Part shown: positions 1 to 11,647 of the stretch, one piece after another
Position numbering within the stretch: the stretch's first letter is position 1
Layout: every line of letters begins with the position of its first letter
Assembly: GCA_038503035.1 (NCBI GenBank)
Contig: JAVSML010001009.1
Span: forward strand, 127,836-191,835
Reading direction: 5' to 3'
Source of the DNA: Crocodylus rhombifer
Taxonomy: Eukaryota; Chordata; Crocodylia; Crocodylidae
Length of the DNA stretch: 64,000 bases
The notes under the pieces: generated by a model
The model's database searches: none
What the model was told of the DNA's origin: nothing
What the model saw: only the letters and a program-made list of their open reading frames with translations
Position numbers and translations under genes: made by a program

Positions 1-131
1 TTTTGTGTTCTTGATTCTCTAGAGAGGAAACTGCAAATGGAGCCACTGATACAGATCTGTAGTCCTTTAGCTTTCTGGTGGCAAAATAGTAACTAAAAAG
101 AGCTAATGTTTCAATTGCTGAATACTTGTAG

Positions 132-342
132 GTATTTGATGGCTGGATACTCAAAGGTGAGAAATTTCCTAGCTCCTTGGACCACCCTCTTCCCACTTCA
201 CAAAGATACATTGATTTTTGTGAAAGCAACAATTTTCAGAGGAGCATCAGATCATCCCAGAACGTGGCAATGATCTTCTTCAGGATTCATGAAACTGGCA
301 ATGGATTTACAGTCACAATAAAGAAAACTACCAATCTCTTCC
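132..342 (+). CDS. CRHBP: CRHBP coding exon (first one in window)
   Basis: The exon starts after an AG at 130-131 and ends before GTAAGT at 343-348. It carries 70 full codons plus one base (phase 1), reading from VFDGWILKGEK to TTNLF. The upstream end of the exon falls exactly where the family sequence continues from an earlier exon, which lies before base 1. The acceptor has only a weak pyrimidine tract. Confidence 0.93.
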
Positions 343-3300
343 GTAAGTCTGATTTTTTGTATTGTCAAATGGATTACATTTGGGTTAGAAATCTGAACAA
401 ACGTGTTACTTTCTTTTTCATTCCTTCTCAGAAATCTTTTAAATTGATATCATGCAGCTGATAATGATGGTTCTACACCTCATAATGTGCTGAGGAATAT
501 CAACATTTATTGATGTGGGCTAAGGATGTGAGCTAAGCTTGTGTCTCAAGTTAAGAGAGAACATTCTTGAAGTATATATGAGATGTTAAGCATGTTTTCT
601 ATATTTAAGATCCAAGGAATTGTTATTTAAAAAATTATTTTCAATCTATAATATTTGTGTGCAAAATATACAGTGACTAAGGTGTTTTCCAAGGAAGTAG
701 GTGATGTAGGTTTGAATTCTTTTAGGCAAAGGAGCAACTTTAACCCTGGTCTCCCACTTCCCTTTCTACCCATTATATATTGTATAAAAGGTGGGCATCA
801 CCATTGTCACTGCCATTTCCTCTGGCTGCATCTTAAAAATGAGCTCTGCTGTGTTTTTCCAGAAAATTCTTGTAGGTGTCTACCTTTAGGAGTAGACCCT
901 GGCCTCTGTTTCTTGAGTGGGTCTCCCCCTCATGCCTCCCTGATTAGGATTCTTAAGCTTAAGAACGTTGCTCAGACACATTATTAGTGTATTAGTATTT
1001 TCTGTTAACTAGCTGTGGGCAGCACCCTGCTCAGCATAGAGGGTTTTTAGATTGCCTTCTGAGACAATTCACTCTCTCCATGTGCTGGGTAGGACCCCTG
1101 GCATCTAACATGATGCTGAGGCATATATCTTGGAGGTTCTGAAGCCCCTTTTCTAGATCTTGCAATGAGATTGGTGGAACTCCATGATGCTACAGAAGTT
1201 GAGCCAGGCAGAGTCAACTGAAGGACTGAAGTCTAAGGTACTCAGGAAAGATTTTAAGTTCTATGATGTGTGATGCTAGGCATTTCTAGAGGATGAAAGC
1301 CACTAGCCAAGGAAAGTGTTGTTGTATAAAACATCCTTTGTCATGCTGATGATATGAAATCATAATAAAATGAACTGTTCTTTGTTAGCATATATTATTT
1401 TTAGGAAAAAGAAGAATAAATTGTACAGTGCAGATAAGTCTATTTTTGGGATGGAGTAAGAAACATGTTGGGACAGTCAGCTATAGTTGCACCAGATGCA
1501 AACCTGCATAACATTATAGAATCTGGCCATATACAGTTAGGTCATGGGGTGCAACTATGTCAAATGGTCCAGAACACAGTCAGATTCACGTACTTTTGCT
1601 ATAGGCAGATCATGACTACTGTAGAAATAATATTGTTGTGTCTTCTCCCTCTGCTAAAGCCTGCAATGTCATCTCTCAGACTCCAGCTGGAAGGTTCACT
1701 ATGGTAATTCCTCATCAGCACAGAAACTGCAGCTTTTCTATAATTTATCCAGTGGTGATAAAAATATCTGACCTTATACTGGGACATTTAAATGGCCTCT
1801 ACCTGAAGGTGAGTTTTTGTTATGCAGTCAGGTACTACATTTAGCAGTAGTGTAGGATGGATAATCAAATTACACAAAGTTATTATTTCTGTATTTACTA
1901 TTATTAATATTGTTAGTATGGACAGTAAAAGCAATATTATTAGTATTCTTATTGACTAATGTGAATATTACAATAAAAACTAGTGATATCATAAGAAACA
2001 AGGAGTCCAGCCACAAAGAGCCTGCAAGTTGCATTTCATGCAATGTAAATAGTACTAGTGCTAAACAGATAAAAGGTAATGCTTTTGTAAGGTAATTTCT
2101 AGGTCTTTGTTTATTTTGTAAATAATGGTAAATAAGAATTTATTTATAATGGATCCCGTCTCACCCTCCACTCCCTCTTATTTCAATGGAATTAGGGAGG
2201 AACTTAATTTTCAGGATGGGCACTTGGGTTGGGACTCTATGGAAAGATAAGAAGGGAGCACTGGGAGCTGGGCCATGGGGAACACTGTTAACTGGACCCT
2301 TCTGAAGAGCATAATAACCCATTTTGCCCACAGTAGGTATGTACTTTACCCTCTGGTGATTCTGAAAGTCTCTATCCTCCAATATCCCTATGCCATTTGG
2401 CACTGACTATAAACAAAGTTCAAGAAAACTGTAGTGCATCTATTGTTATGGTACATATTGCTGTTCTTTTTCTCAAGTGGAAGGATTGCCTTGAGAGTGG
2501 CTTAGTGGTCATGATGCTACTGCACAAACTCCAGGGACAGAGTCCTCCCTCATCTAGACCACTCCTGTTGCAAAATGATATATTCAGGACTGGCATAGAG
2601 GGGGAAAAAAGGTCACTTACTGCAACATGATAGATTCCCACTGGCCTCACCAATCCTGGTATATTGTGTACCCCACCCACCCTGTGACTGAATTGTCATA
2701 GCTACTCTTGGCGTATAAAGACTTCCTATAAATACCTACCCATAATGAAAAACCTTATGCAGGCTTTGGTTCCCCTCATCCTGCACAGGACTCATGGAAG
2801 TTCTTGCTGTGGGTTTGCAAGGACAACTATAGAGTAGCTGTAAGCCATTGAGGAGAACAGATGGAGAGACCAGGACTCCAAAATGATTATTGCAATCATC
2901 TGGTCTGGACTTCTGTAGAAGACATGCTCTTCTTTAATGCTCTCCCATTAAACTGAAACCCACACTCACAATCCCAGCTACCCATTCTCCAGTCTTAACT
3001 TACCCCTAAAACTTTCCTGTTGCTAAAGAGCTCTCCACAGTATCCTACTCATTTCTTCCAAGAGAAAATGTGTAAGTATATACCAAGACCTTCCCCTGCC
3101 CCTCAGCTTGTTGTCCCATGTCCCTTCTCACACATTATTTCCCCGCCTCTGCAGGAGCTTTCTGCTCACTTCCTCTCACCTTTCCACTTGTCCCATACCA
3201 ACCCATTTCACCTCTTGGTCTCCCCTAGTGCTCACTCTCCACAAAAGTGGCTAAAAAACTAAACTACTGTCTGTTTAGCATTTGGTAGAAGTAGCAAATG

Positions 3301-6067
3301 AGCCTAATGAATGCCACAAAAGGGGGACTGTAGGAGATTCAGTAGGGGAAACTAGCTGAGCACAGCCCTGGCCAGAAGTTGGAGCAGCATCATGGGAGTT
3401 AATGCAAAGTAACTGCTGGCAATTAGCATAAGCAAAGAAAAGGAAAGCACTGGTTTTCTAAGAGAAGATGGAAAGACAGTCCCTTGTTCCTCAGCAAAAA
3501 CGCTCCTCATTTCCACTTCATTTCTCCATTGACTAAACTTTGCTCAGATAGCATACATCAGCACAGCTGTAGCATCCCATTTGTTTAGGAGAGGATGGTT
3601 TACATATACTGTATTCATCTGGCTAGAACCAACATGATCCAAGTCCTTAATTGTGCATAATTACCAGTAGCTGCAAAATACATCTACAGCTTTCTTCATA
3701 CTCTCTTAAGGAAATTAGGCTTGTTAACTTCAAATCACCCACAGGTCCTCAGGCTGCAATACTGTAGGTGACGGTGATATTCTGAAGGTTCTTAGCTAAT
3801 CAGTTTTCCATTTCTGTCTATATAGAAACCATCAGCAAGCTGCGCAGGAGTGGGAGATTTTGTGGAGCTGTTGGGAGGTACTGGATTAGATCCCTCCAAG
3901 ATGTTCCCTCTAGCTGACCTGTGTCATTCCTTTCATGGCCCAGGTGAGAGCAGCTTCCATTGTCTTCTGTTTACATTTCTGGATGTTTAACTATTCATTA
4001 GCAGGAGTACAGTAGAGATCACAAAACCTGAGTTCTGGGTGTCCTCACAAGCTTCACATATAGCAGAACATAGGAATTACAGTTGTTCAGAGTGATATAG
4101 GATAACTATAAACTCCTCTCCTAAAATCATTAGTCGCCATAGCTGTTTTAAAACATGTAGTATTACAGAGATGTTAATAGTCCATAAAAGACCCCAACAG
4201 AAGGATGTAGGTAGAGATCCATGATGAAGTCAAAGCCAGTAAGGCAAATTCTGAGCTGAGTGGGGGTGGGAATCTTTGATACGTCACATAGGATTTCAAA
4301 GGCTTCTTCTTTGGCAAGATGAAAGGGGCCTATTTAATACCAGGATTTCAATCCTTTCCTTCATCATCTGGGACCTTAGAGAAGCTCTAAACCACTGCTT
4401 CCTAAAGTTTTCAGGTTAGTGACTCCTTATATGAAGACCAAGTTTCACAACCCCTTTATATTTGCTTTACAAGAGTGCTGGAGATCACAATAATAAGCCT
4501 GTACAATTTTTGTGCGCGTGTGTCTGTAAGAGACTGAGAGAGGAATGCTTCATCTTGAAGGTTAAGGGGGGGAGAGGGAAGGGGGGCAGGGAGAGTAAGA
4601 TTTTCTTTGCTTCTGTTTGTAAGGCATTGAAAAGGTTGTTACAGCTTCCTCTGACTGTCTTACTGACAACCCTGCACCACAGGTTCACGATCCAACATGT
4701 TAGAATTGCTGCCTTAGGCTACATCAAAGAGAAGAACAAGTTCCAAAAAAAAATAGATGCCACTGAGCATGTACAGTGTTCCTATGAGGTAACAGTGCTG
4801 TCAAGGCAGCACCTGAATGCAGCATGAAATCAAGCTACAATTAGAGAGAAAAGGGAATGAAATCATACAATGTTACCTAATTAGAATAAAACATAATAGT
4901 TGGTAGTTTGTGGGGTCAGGGTGCCTCGAGATATAAAGCACTTTGTGAGCTCTCAGGTTGATCTGCAAGGGTCAGTGTCCAATTCTTCCTCAAGTGGCTC
5001 ATTACAAAGCAACGTTTGGTAACATACTTACCTATTATCAGGTTTGGAGCTGGTCCTAAGATAACATATTTGGAAAACATGAGTAGAAAAGAGAGAAAGC
5101 AGAACAGACTAGATAGAGCAGTGTGAAGAGACAAGGCTAAATCTTGCAGAACTGACTCACTGAAAAGCTCCAGACTTCAGGAGAAACTCTGTGCACCAAG
5201 ACCTTGCAAGCTGAAGACTTGGACTCAGGCAATGAAAAGAAGGGAAAGGAGTGAATTGGGAAAGGGAGAGAAGCAGGCAAAATAAAAAGGAGAAGATACA
5301 ACAGAAAGCATGAATCAAGGAAATAGAAACAAAAGTATTGGAATTAGGAAGGAAAAGAGGAGGACAAGGGAAAGAAGGGGAAAAATTAACAGCATCAAAG
5401 GGCCAGTTCTGAGAAGATTGAAACCTGATGGATTAGCTTCTGTATGATATGCTGCTATACAGGTTCATCTTTCTGTCCTGGAGAACTCAGACTTATCATA
5501 GAAGAGATGTTCTTGGGCTCTGATAAAGGGATAGGACAAAGCTATTTATATCAAAAGGTATATGTCATTGTGTGGAGGACCTGAGGGAAATATCTGTATT
5601 GCTTTTTCATGGCAGGAATGTTTATGCTAAAGCAGTGATGACCAGTCTTTCTAGGTTGTGGACCGGATGAGTGGTGCAGGGTTTCATGCATAGGTGTCTA
5701 GACATAACCTGGGACCAGGCAGGACTGACACATGGTATTAGTGTTAGTAAATGGAACACACTGGGTGATGCATTGCAACCATATTGTTTTTGTTTCTGGA
5801 TAAGAGTATATATTTTCAGCCACTTTATTTGCAAACTCTTATATCTATGAGAGATCTGTACTTATAAATTCCTAACACTAATGTAAAATGTTTTTTTTTC
5901 ATTGATTAGCCCAAATGAAGATTGGCTGTGACAACACTGTACTACGAATGGTTTCCAGTGGCAAACATATCAATCGTGTGACATTCGAGTACTATCAGCT
6001 TGACCAGAATGAACTGGAAAATAGAAAGGAGAATAGTATTGAGGAGTTCTGCTTCCCTGGTATTTGA
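132..6067 (+). CDS. CRHBP: CRHBP, C-terminal part (corticotropin-releasing hormone binding protein), spliced
   Basis: Secreted glycoprotein that binds corticotropin-releasing hormone and related urocortin peptides in extracellular fluid and limits their action on CRH receptors. Joining 132-342, 1660-1808, 3826-3943 and 5910-6067 gives 636 nt in one open frame, 211 residues plus TGA. That equals the C-terminal portion of the roughly 322-residue vertebrate protein as I recall it; the signal peptide and first exons lie upstream of the window. Recognised family stretches are FDGWILKGEKFPSS, RSSQNVAMIFFR, PHQHRNCSFSIIYPVVIKIS, GDFVELLGGTGLDPSKM and MVSSGKH-NRVTFEY. All seven cysteines expected in this part are present, and so is the N-C-S glycosylation sequon in the second exon. 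Every junction has GT/AG and compatible phase (1, 0, 1). No frameshift or stop is seen, so the gene looks functional. Identification is by recalled similarity, not by a search. Confidence 0.95.
343..1659 (+). other. CRHBP: CRHBP intron (1.3 kb)
   Basis: The intron runs from GTAAGT to AAAG and is AT-rich. I see no recognisable repeat or coding signal inside it; the short open frames there have no family resemblance. Confidence 0.9.
1660..1808 (+). CDS. CRHBP: CRHBP coding exon
   Basis: The exon begins after AAAG and ends with AAG before GTGAGT. The first two bases complete a proline codon with the previous exon, then 49 codons follow, from CNVISQTPAGRF to GHLNGLYLK. It holds two conserved cysteines and the N-C-S sequon. 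Frame and length match the family exon as recalled. Confidence 0.94.
1809..3825 (+). other. CRHBP: CRHBP intron (2.0 kb)
   Basis: The intron runs from GTGAGT to TATATAG. It is unremarkable AT-rich sequence; no repeat with recognisable ends was found. Confidence 0.9.
3826..3943 (+). CDS. CRHBP: CRHBP coding exon
   Basis: The exon starts after a TATATAG acceptor and ends before GTGAGAG, giving 39 codons plus one base. It encodes KPSASCAGVGDFVELLGG to LADLCHSFHGP, with two conserved cysteines. The family core GDFVELLGGTGLDPSKM is intact. Confidence 0.94.
4393..4711. mobile_element. possible old hAT-type fragment in CRHBP intron
   Basis: The left end reads CACTGCTTCCTAAAGTTTTC. The complement of the right end reads CAGCAATTCTAACATGTTGG. 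Both resemble the CAGTGsTTCycAA-type ends of hAT elements. I find no matching 8-bp target duplication, so this is either old or chance similarity. Confidence 0.35.
5225..5400. repeat. purine-rich low-complexity tract
   Basis: On the + strand this stretch is almost entirely A and G in short variable runs (GAAAAGAAGGGAAAGGAG type), inside the last CRHBP intron. No periodic unit is clear. Confidence 0.6.
5910..6067 (+). CDS. CRHBP: CRHBP terminal coding exon
   Basis: The exon starts after GATTAG. Two bases complete an alanine codon, then 51 codons run from QMKIGCDNTVLRMVSSGKH to EEFCFPGI, followed by TGA at 6065-6067. Two conserved cysteines are kept. The last ten residues are the least conserved part, as expected for this protein. 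Confidence 0.95.
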
Positions 6068-6568
6068 GAAACCAGTCAAAGTATTTTCACACTGCTAGGA
6101 AAAATAACAGACAAAGTACTTTTATTTTAACCAACTGGTATTATCAAATCTTTCTACTGTACAAGCATATTTTATCTTTTTCACACTAATCAACTGCTCT
6201 CATGATCAAGCGCGAAACGACAGCCAATGTCTCAAACTTTATATTTACCATGATACTTTTTGCAATATTTAAGTTCATTTATTATATCCAAAATTAATAA
6301 GCAGAACAGAAGAACATGTTCCAGATATAACTATTTTTTCAAAGGGAAATAGTTGAAAATCCTTTGTGCAGCTCACTTGAGTACACATGAAAACCAAATC
6401 AGTAAAAAGTTAATTTGAAATTATATCCTTTTATAGCAGGTACAAATACAACAAAAATGGTGGAACTCACTTCAATTTTATAATAGAAAATCCTGTATTA
6501 GTGTGTGTAAAAACTGCTTGTTTATTTATTAATGTAAATGTACTATTTATTTCTAATGACTTGTTTTT

Positions 6569-6574
6569 AATAAA
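6569..6574 (+). promoter_or_regulatory. AATAAA polyadenylation signal, CRHBP
   Basis: A consensus hexamer lies about 500 bases after the CRHBP stop. It is the most likely main poly(A) signal. Confidence 0.75.
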
Positions 6575-6616
6575 ATTTATAGCATGGGAACCTTTCCTTA
6601 CCCAAGTTCAAACATG

Positions 6617-6622
6617 AATAAA
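6617..6622 (+). promoter_or_regulatory. second AATAAA polyadenylation signal, CRHBP
   Basis: A second consensus hexamer 48 bases after the first is a possible alternative 3' end. Confidence 0.55.
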
Positions 6623-6645
6623 AACATTCAAAGTGTTGGCAAAAT

Positions 6646-9600
6646 GTTACTATGTTGTATTTTTCTAAGAAGCTCTTTAACTGTCTTGTAAGTTTTATAT
6701 GTCTTGTGCAGTTTTGTTGGAAATAATAACTGTGGATTATTAAAGTAATATCATGGGCATAAATTCAGTTTGAAATGTTACCTACACATACACAGATTTG
6801 TATGATAAGTTCCAATTGAATAATTAATTTAAAACGTTTAAGTAGTAAAGGTATCAAAGAAGGATGATGCCTTTGATACCGTCTAGTATTTAAAGGACAT
6901 TTTGAACTTTGATACTTAGAGATAAAGTTATTTTTGTCCCTGAGCCTTTTCTTACCAATGAGCTGGGATGCCATGCTAAGCTTTATATATATCTAAAACT
7001 CTCTCTGGCCTGAGAAAAATAAGGCACTATCTCAAATGTTTTCCAGGAAGGCTAAAAAGGGCAACAAACCATTCTTTCTCTGACCACCCTATTAACTCTC
7101 CATATCGAAGGCCAAGACAGTACTATGTCTGAGATTTTCAGAACAGAGTCCTTAAAATAGGTTCTAAACTGATATTCAGGCACCTAATCAAATGGCTTGA
7201 GTCTTTAGTATCTCTGAAACATCAATCCTGTAGTAACCTTTGGGTGTCCACCATTGACAACAGGTCTGTAAGTACAGCTAGCTTTCTGGAAGCAGATGGT
7301 AACATCTTTATCAGACCCTGTTATAAAAAACACAGCAAACTTGTAAGTGAACTAGAACTAGCTGAAAAAAATGGGGTTTCTAGCTGACAGGAAATTTTGT
7401 TTTTTCCATATTTTTTTTAGTCCAAATTGGACCAAACGTAAATGTTTGCAACATTTCCCATGCATTAAGAATTCAAAGAAAATGTTGTCAGCCTCACTGA
7501 ATTGCTGCCCCAGATCCACAGACCCTGGCAGACTACCCTAGGCTCAGGTTCTCAGCTCTGCAATAGGGAGCTGAGAGCTCTCTCTCCAGTCCTTTGGGCA
7601 TCTAGGCTTTTTGCTGTGAAGCCAGGAACCAGGCCTTATTTAGAAGGAGGGCACTCGGCATTTTTGACTCACAGCCAGACTGACCTGGGACAGGTGACTC
7701 AGAGGTCCAAAGTTCTGGGATGGACCTGAGTAGTGACACAGCCCCAAAATCCCACGTGTCCAGGATCTTCAGCTCCAAGGGATAGACTCCCTCTGGGCCT
7801 CAGTGCACTGTACAAGGGAGAAATCTATCCTGTGAAAGTCACACTTTCATGCTGCATTATCTCAGGATATAGCACTGGGCAGGACTGGGACTACCACTAA
7901 CATGTCCCACCTAAGAGCACCTTCAAGCAGGCTGCCATGCTAAGGGAAAAATAAAGATTTAATTCCCCTTCTCCTTCCCTTCTCCCTACCATAATTACTC
8001 CAGTCGGAGTTGCAAGAGGAATAGCACTAAGTCTTGAATTCATGTCAGATTATAGATAATAGATAAACCAGCTACTTGCACATATATAACAAACTAACTT
8101 GACATCAAAAAGGAATGGGGAGTTGTTGTAAGGAGCTGCTTTCCCGTGCCAAGGAAGGAATGGGGAGCTTCCCATCTAGGTGATGGAGGCTTTTTCATCC
8201 TGCCTCAAAACATACTGCATCAGCACTGCTGCATATTTTAGTGGTAGATTTTTCATTTCCCAGTGGGGCCGAGTACCCTTTTTGCAGGTCCTAGTAGGAT
8301 TTAAAACAGCAATACTTCTCCTAGGAAAACTATTTAAAGTAATTTTTAGAGTTTAAAATGTGGTTGGAATTTTCACCTTCTGAGGCAAATACAGTTGGGT
8401 TCCAGGCATGAAAGAAACCTGAGTTTATAGGTGGGGTATATGAAAAACAGCTCTCTACAACAGTGCTGTCTATAGCAGTTTGTTTGTACATTGTGCATAG
8501 AGCATAGGTTTCACTGGCTTTCATTAGAATTAATCACAAAGTTCACCTTTCACTGCACCGTTCAAAGTTACCAGCATGGCTTTAGGTAACTGCATTTTTC
8601 AGATAGCTCTCCACCAAGTAGTACAACAATGGCTGGGCAAATGGGACACAAGCCCTGGGTTCTGCCTAAGCGGAGAGCACTCAGTCTCCCATCCCTCCCC
8701 ACACCCCCTGCACCTCCCCTCAAGTACTTTTGACTCATCCTGGCAATGGGGGGATAGAACAGCAGAAACAGTACATAATGTAAGGGCAGCAACCTGGGAC
8801 TCTCTGCTGTGCAGATCAGAGGTGTCACCTCCTTTTTTGCTGCCAAAAAACAGCATTTATGGTTGCTCAATACATTACCTCCTTTTTTGCCACTGATATT
8901 TCCCTAATCCCCACCCCTGCTCCATGAATCACTACCACTGCCCAGAACATAGTTTTGGCTAGTTCCACATCTGTCTGTCTACACTGTTGCTTATTTGCAA
9001 AAACAAGTAGCCATTCTTTGTTCTGCAGGTGGGACTCTACTTCCTACAAAAAGGTAATACTCAGTCAGTTACCTACACACCTGTATCTATTGGAGGCCTA
9101 ATAATTTTGGGTGTTACAAGAGTTGGATCCATTGCAGGAAGTCAACACTGATACATCAGGTGCTCTAAAAAATGTAACTGGTGTCAGACACGTAAACTCA
9201 AAGTTGGCATAAGCCAAGGCATGCAGATCTGTATGATCTCTGTATCCCTGGGAAGAGAAGCAGCAAAAAAATTGTAAAACAAAAAGCACTGTGAAGCAAA
9301 AAGAAATATGTAGATCAATAGGAAACTTTTCAGGCTCAAGGCCCCTTCATAACTTTCCTGAATTTTGTGGCACACCAGTTGAGAACAACTGGCCTAATAC
9401 AGCAAGCATTTGAGCAGAATACAGTGTGTTTAGGATTTTATCCTGCTTCCATTTGTTGTCACAGATATAGATAAAATAAAAGAAGGAATAAACTAAAAAC
9501 TATTGGCATGGCTGATGACACTTCAAAGGATGCCAAATCAAGAAGTAACCCAGCATCCCAAACATGTAACTAGTTATTTCTGTGGTTTGAAAAGGGAAAG

Positions 9601-10149
9601 GAGAATGGATGAGAGACTGAGAAGGTGACTGTGCTGAGCATAGGAGAACAGGGGGGAAGGGTGTTCAGGCAGAGTCTTACCTGCAGTGGCATGGCCTCAT
9701 CCAGGGCTGGAGGCTCTCACTCTCTACTGCCTTAACCCTCTCACAGCTGCCACCAATCTTCATGTAGATCATGGCTGTAAAGACCTTAATTTGGCTGTGC
9801 AAGTGTTCAAGTAGTGGCTGCCACACAGCAGGGGGGAGGGGAACAAGGCATCCCCACAGCATAGCACCCTTGAAAGGAGCTTATGGAACTCTGGTTGACA
9901 GCCATTGAGACAGACCAGGCCCCAAAGCAGTTGCTGAAAGAGGCAATGTTGTGTTTCAGGTGTTTAAGTAAGGTTCTTGCAGGTTTACACAACCTGGATG
10001 GCCTGTTAGGGACAAATGAGTCAAGACTTTAACAACAGAAGACAAAAAACATGAGCGAAGCGCAAAACAAAAACAAAAAAGTTGACTTTTTGGTAAAGAA
10101 AGTAAACACCCGGAAATAGTCTAGCATTTCAAAAACAAAGAAATGAAAC
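6646..10149. other. intergenic, no gene recognised
   Basis: No supported exon or intact repeat. It contains a 10-bp-stem hairpin (6850-6880) and a hAT-like right end near 9391 (complement CAGTTGTTCTCAACTGG). The short open frames here look random. Confidence 0.6.
6850..6880. repeat. small inverted repeat downstream of CRHBP
   Basis: GGTATCAAAG at 6850-6859 is the exact complement of CTTTGATACC at 6871-6880, with an 11-base loop. A partial third copy (CTTTGATACTT) follows at about 6907. Confidence 0.7.
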
Positions 10150-10889
10150 ATAGAATTTATAAAGGAGCCTGGGAAAATTATAAAATGAAGACCTGAGTGA
10201 AGGGTTTAACCCAGATACTGGTGTAAAAAAAATGGTATTTTTCTCATCTTTCCTGTTTGGCATTACCATTGATTTCATTATGAGAATTAGGATAGAGTGC
10301 ACAGTACAAGAAGTGCTCGGCTTAATAAAATCTAAACTAGAAGATTTAGATCTTGCTGACAACATAGTTCCTCTAAGTAATAACTCAGAAATGATCACAA
10401 GACCGTGTAGCTAATCGCAAAAAACAGGGTTAAAAACCAGTTACAGAAAAAAAAATTCCAAATCTAATGAGAATCCAAGCAAAAGAGTGACTTTAGATAG
10501 CAAAAGAATAAAATAAATGAGTTAATTAACTCTGACAATAGTGTGCAAACAAATGGGGATATCTATAAGCTAACAATGTCATGAATTAGAAAGGTGACAG
10601 CTGCCGTCACCATCTTAAACAAGATTTGCTCAATGAAAACCAAAGCTTAAAGACCAAGCTATGAAGCTTCAACTCAAATGTTTTTCCTACTTTCACAACT
10701 GGAGATGAAAGCTATGACATCTCTAAATACCGTTTAAAGCAAACACCTCAGAAACATACTAGGTACTAAATGGAACAAATTTTATAACATGACAAAATTA
10801 ATTAGGAAGTTCAATGGCACTTCATCTCTAAAGTTATCCAGAAAAGAAAATGGAGGTGTTTGGGACATGCATTGGGAATGAAGCATGCG
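10150..10889 (+). pseudogene. decayed RTE-like non-LTR reverse transcriptase fragment
   Basis: Non-LTR retrotransposon remains with several frame breaks. A stretch at 10223-10290 reads VKKMVFFSSFLFGITIDFIMR, which resembles the VKQGC-LSPFLF-vIDwIMR region of RTE/BovB-type reverse transcriptases. It continues in frame to LEDLDLADNIVPLS at about 10335-10380, where the family has LEDLDFADDIALLS. Farther down, RKVTAAVTILNKI (about 10590) matches the RI-KARVAF-ML-KIW region. Near 10840-10885, in another frame, KWRCLGHALGMK matches the C-terminal KWRWLGH-LR motif. The order of four motifs over 700 bases fits one element. The catalytic F-A-D-D is degraded to L-A-D-N and stops interrupt the frame, so it is dead. 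The clade is an inference. Confidence 0.7.
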
Positions 10890-11610
10890 TGCCTGTTACT
10901 TTAAGAAGGGAGAGGGCTCTGGAAGAAGCTGAGTCGGCACCTGACCAGGAAGGGGCGGGGCTTTACCAGAGATAAGCTCAGGGCCAGACCAGAGAGCAGG
11001 CAGTCTCATCCTGGCTACTGAGCAAGCAGTAGACAGAGGCTCTGCATTCCCTGGAGGTAAGAGAAGGTAGCCATAGAGCTGGGGCTGGTGGTCTAGGGAT
11101 TGAAATGAAGGCTGCTGGTGGTCTCAACAGGCCTGGCAGCAGGGCCAGTGGCTTGGGAATAGAGTGGAGATGGGAACAGAGAAGATCTGGTGCCCAGGAG
11201 TCACTAGGTATCTAGATGTAACCAGAATGGGTGAAGTGCCCAGGTATGGGCAAACAGGCAGTGGCCTGAGCCCAGGAGTGGGCCAGGAAGGCTGATGGCA
11301 CAAGAGACTGCAGGTCTCAGCATAGGCCTAGGAGTGGTATTAGCTGATAACCTCTGTGAGGCTTTGGCATGGTTGGACCCACATAATAAGCCCTTAAGGT
11401 ACTGAGTAGTGACACCTGAACAGCAGCATTGGATCCCTGGAGCAGCTTCCCTTTCCAAGGATCAAATAACAACCAGGTGTGACAGATGAAGTAAAGGGGA
11501 GCAAGACTGAGAAATGAGGGTGGAGCATATGCCAAGCAGCCACCAAGGGGCATTGTGGCCATCCCTGGGACAAGTGCTTCACTACAAATGGCTAGCAATT
11601 AAGCACACAA
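10890..11610. repeat. GC-richer block, unclassified (possible LTR-like or MITE sequence)
   Basis: The block starts right after the RTE-like remnant. It is richer in G and C, with a GGGGCGGGGC box at about 10955 and a donor-like AGGTAAGAG at about 11055. The stretch near 11540-11580 (CACCAAGGGGCATTGTGGCC) resembles 27750-27770. I could not define ends or a family. Confidence 0.3.
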
Positions 11611-11615
11611 TGGGA

Positions 11616-11647
11616 ACTGACTGACAAAATATATTTTGTCAATCAGT
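11616..11647. repeat. 32-bp palindrome
   Basis: The core TGACAAAATATATTTTGTCA (11622-11641) is a perfect 20-base palindrome. It extends to ACTGAC...AATCAGT with one mismatch. Confidence 0.85.

Larger units (their letters stand above)
3944..5909 (+). other. CRHBP: CRHBP last intron (2.0 kb)
   Basis: The intron runs from GTGAGAG to a good acceptor (T-rich run, then GATTAG). It holds an old hAT-like piece (4393-4711), a purine-rich tract (about 5225-5400) and a sequence at 5633 that resembles the left end of a hAT element. Confidence 0.88.
6068..6645 (+). other. CRHBP: CRHBP 3' UTR (estimated extent)
   Basis: AT-rich sequence follows the stop codon and contains two AATAAA hexamers about 500 and 550 bases downstream. 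The end coordinate is an estimate, about 20 bases past the second signal. Confidence 0.7.

Noticed and set aside
177..461. 94-codon unspliced frame at the window start
   Set aside because: Only its first part (to 342) is the CRHBP exon. The rest reads through the GTAAGT donor into the intron.
4462..4827. 121-codon frame inside the CRHBP last intron
   Set aside because: It is intronic, overlaps a possible hAT fragment and a G-rich run, and has no recognised domain or splice sites.
9096..9399. Exact octamer pair GCCTAATA around 9104-9391, with a hAT-like right end
   Set aside because: The left terminus (ATTTTGGG...) does not resemble a hAT end, so the matching octamers may be chance. No element is claimed.
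9677..9992. Possible minus-strand exon with a GTAAGA donor near 9682
   Set aside because: The encoded peptide has no recognised family and there is no acceptor with a consistent frame. It cannot be supported without RNA data.
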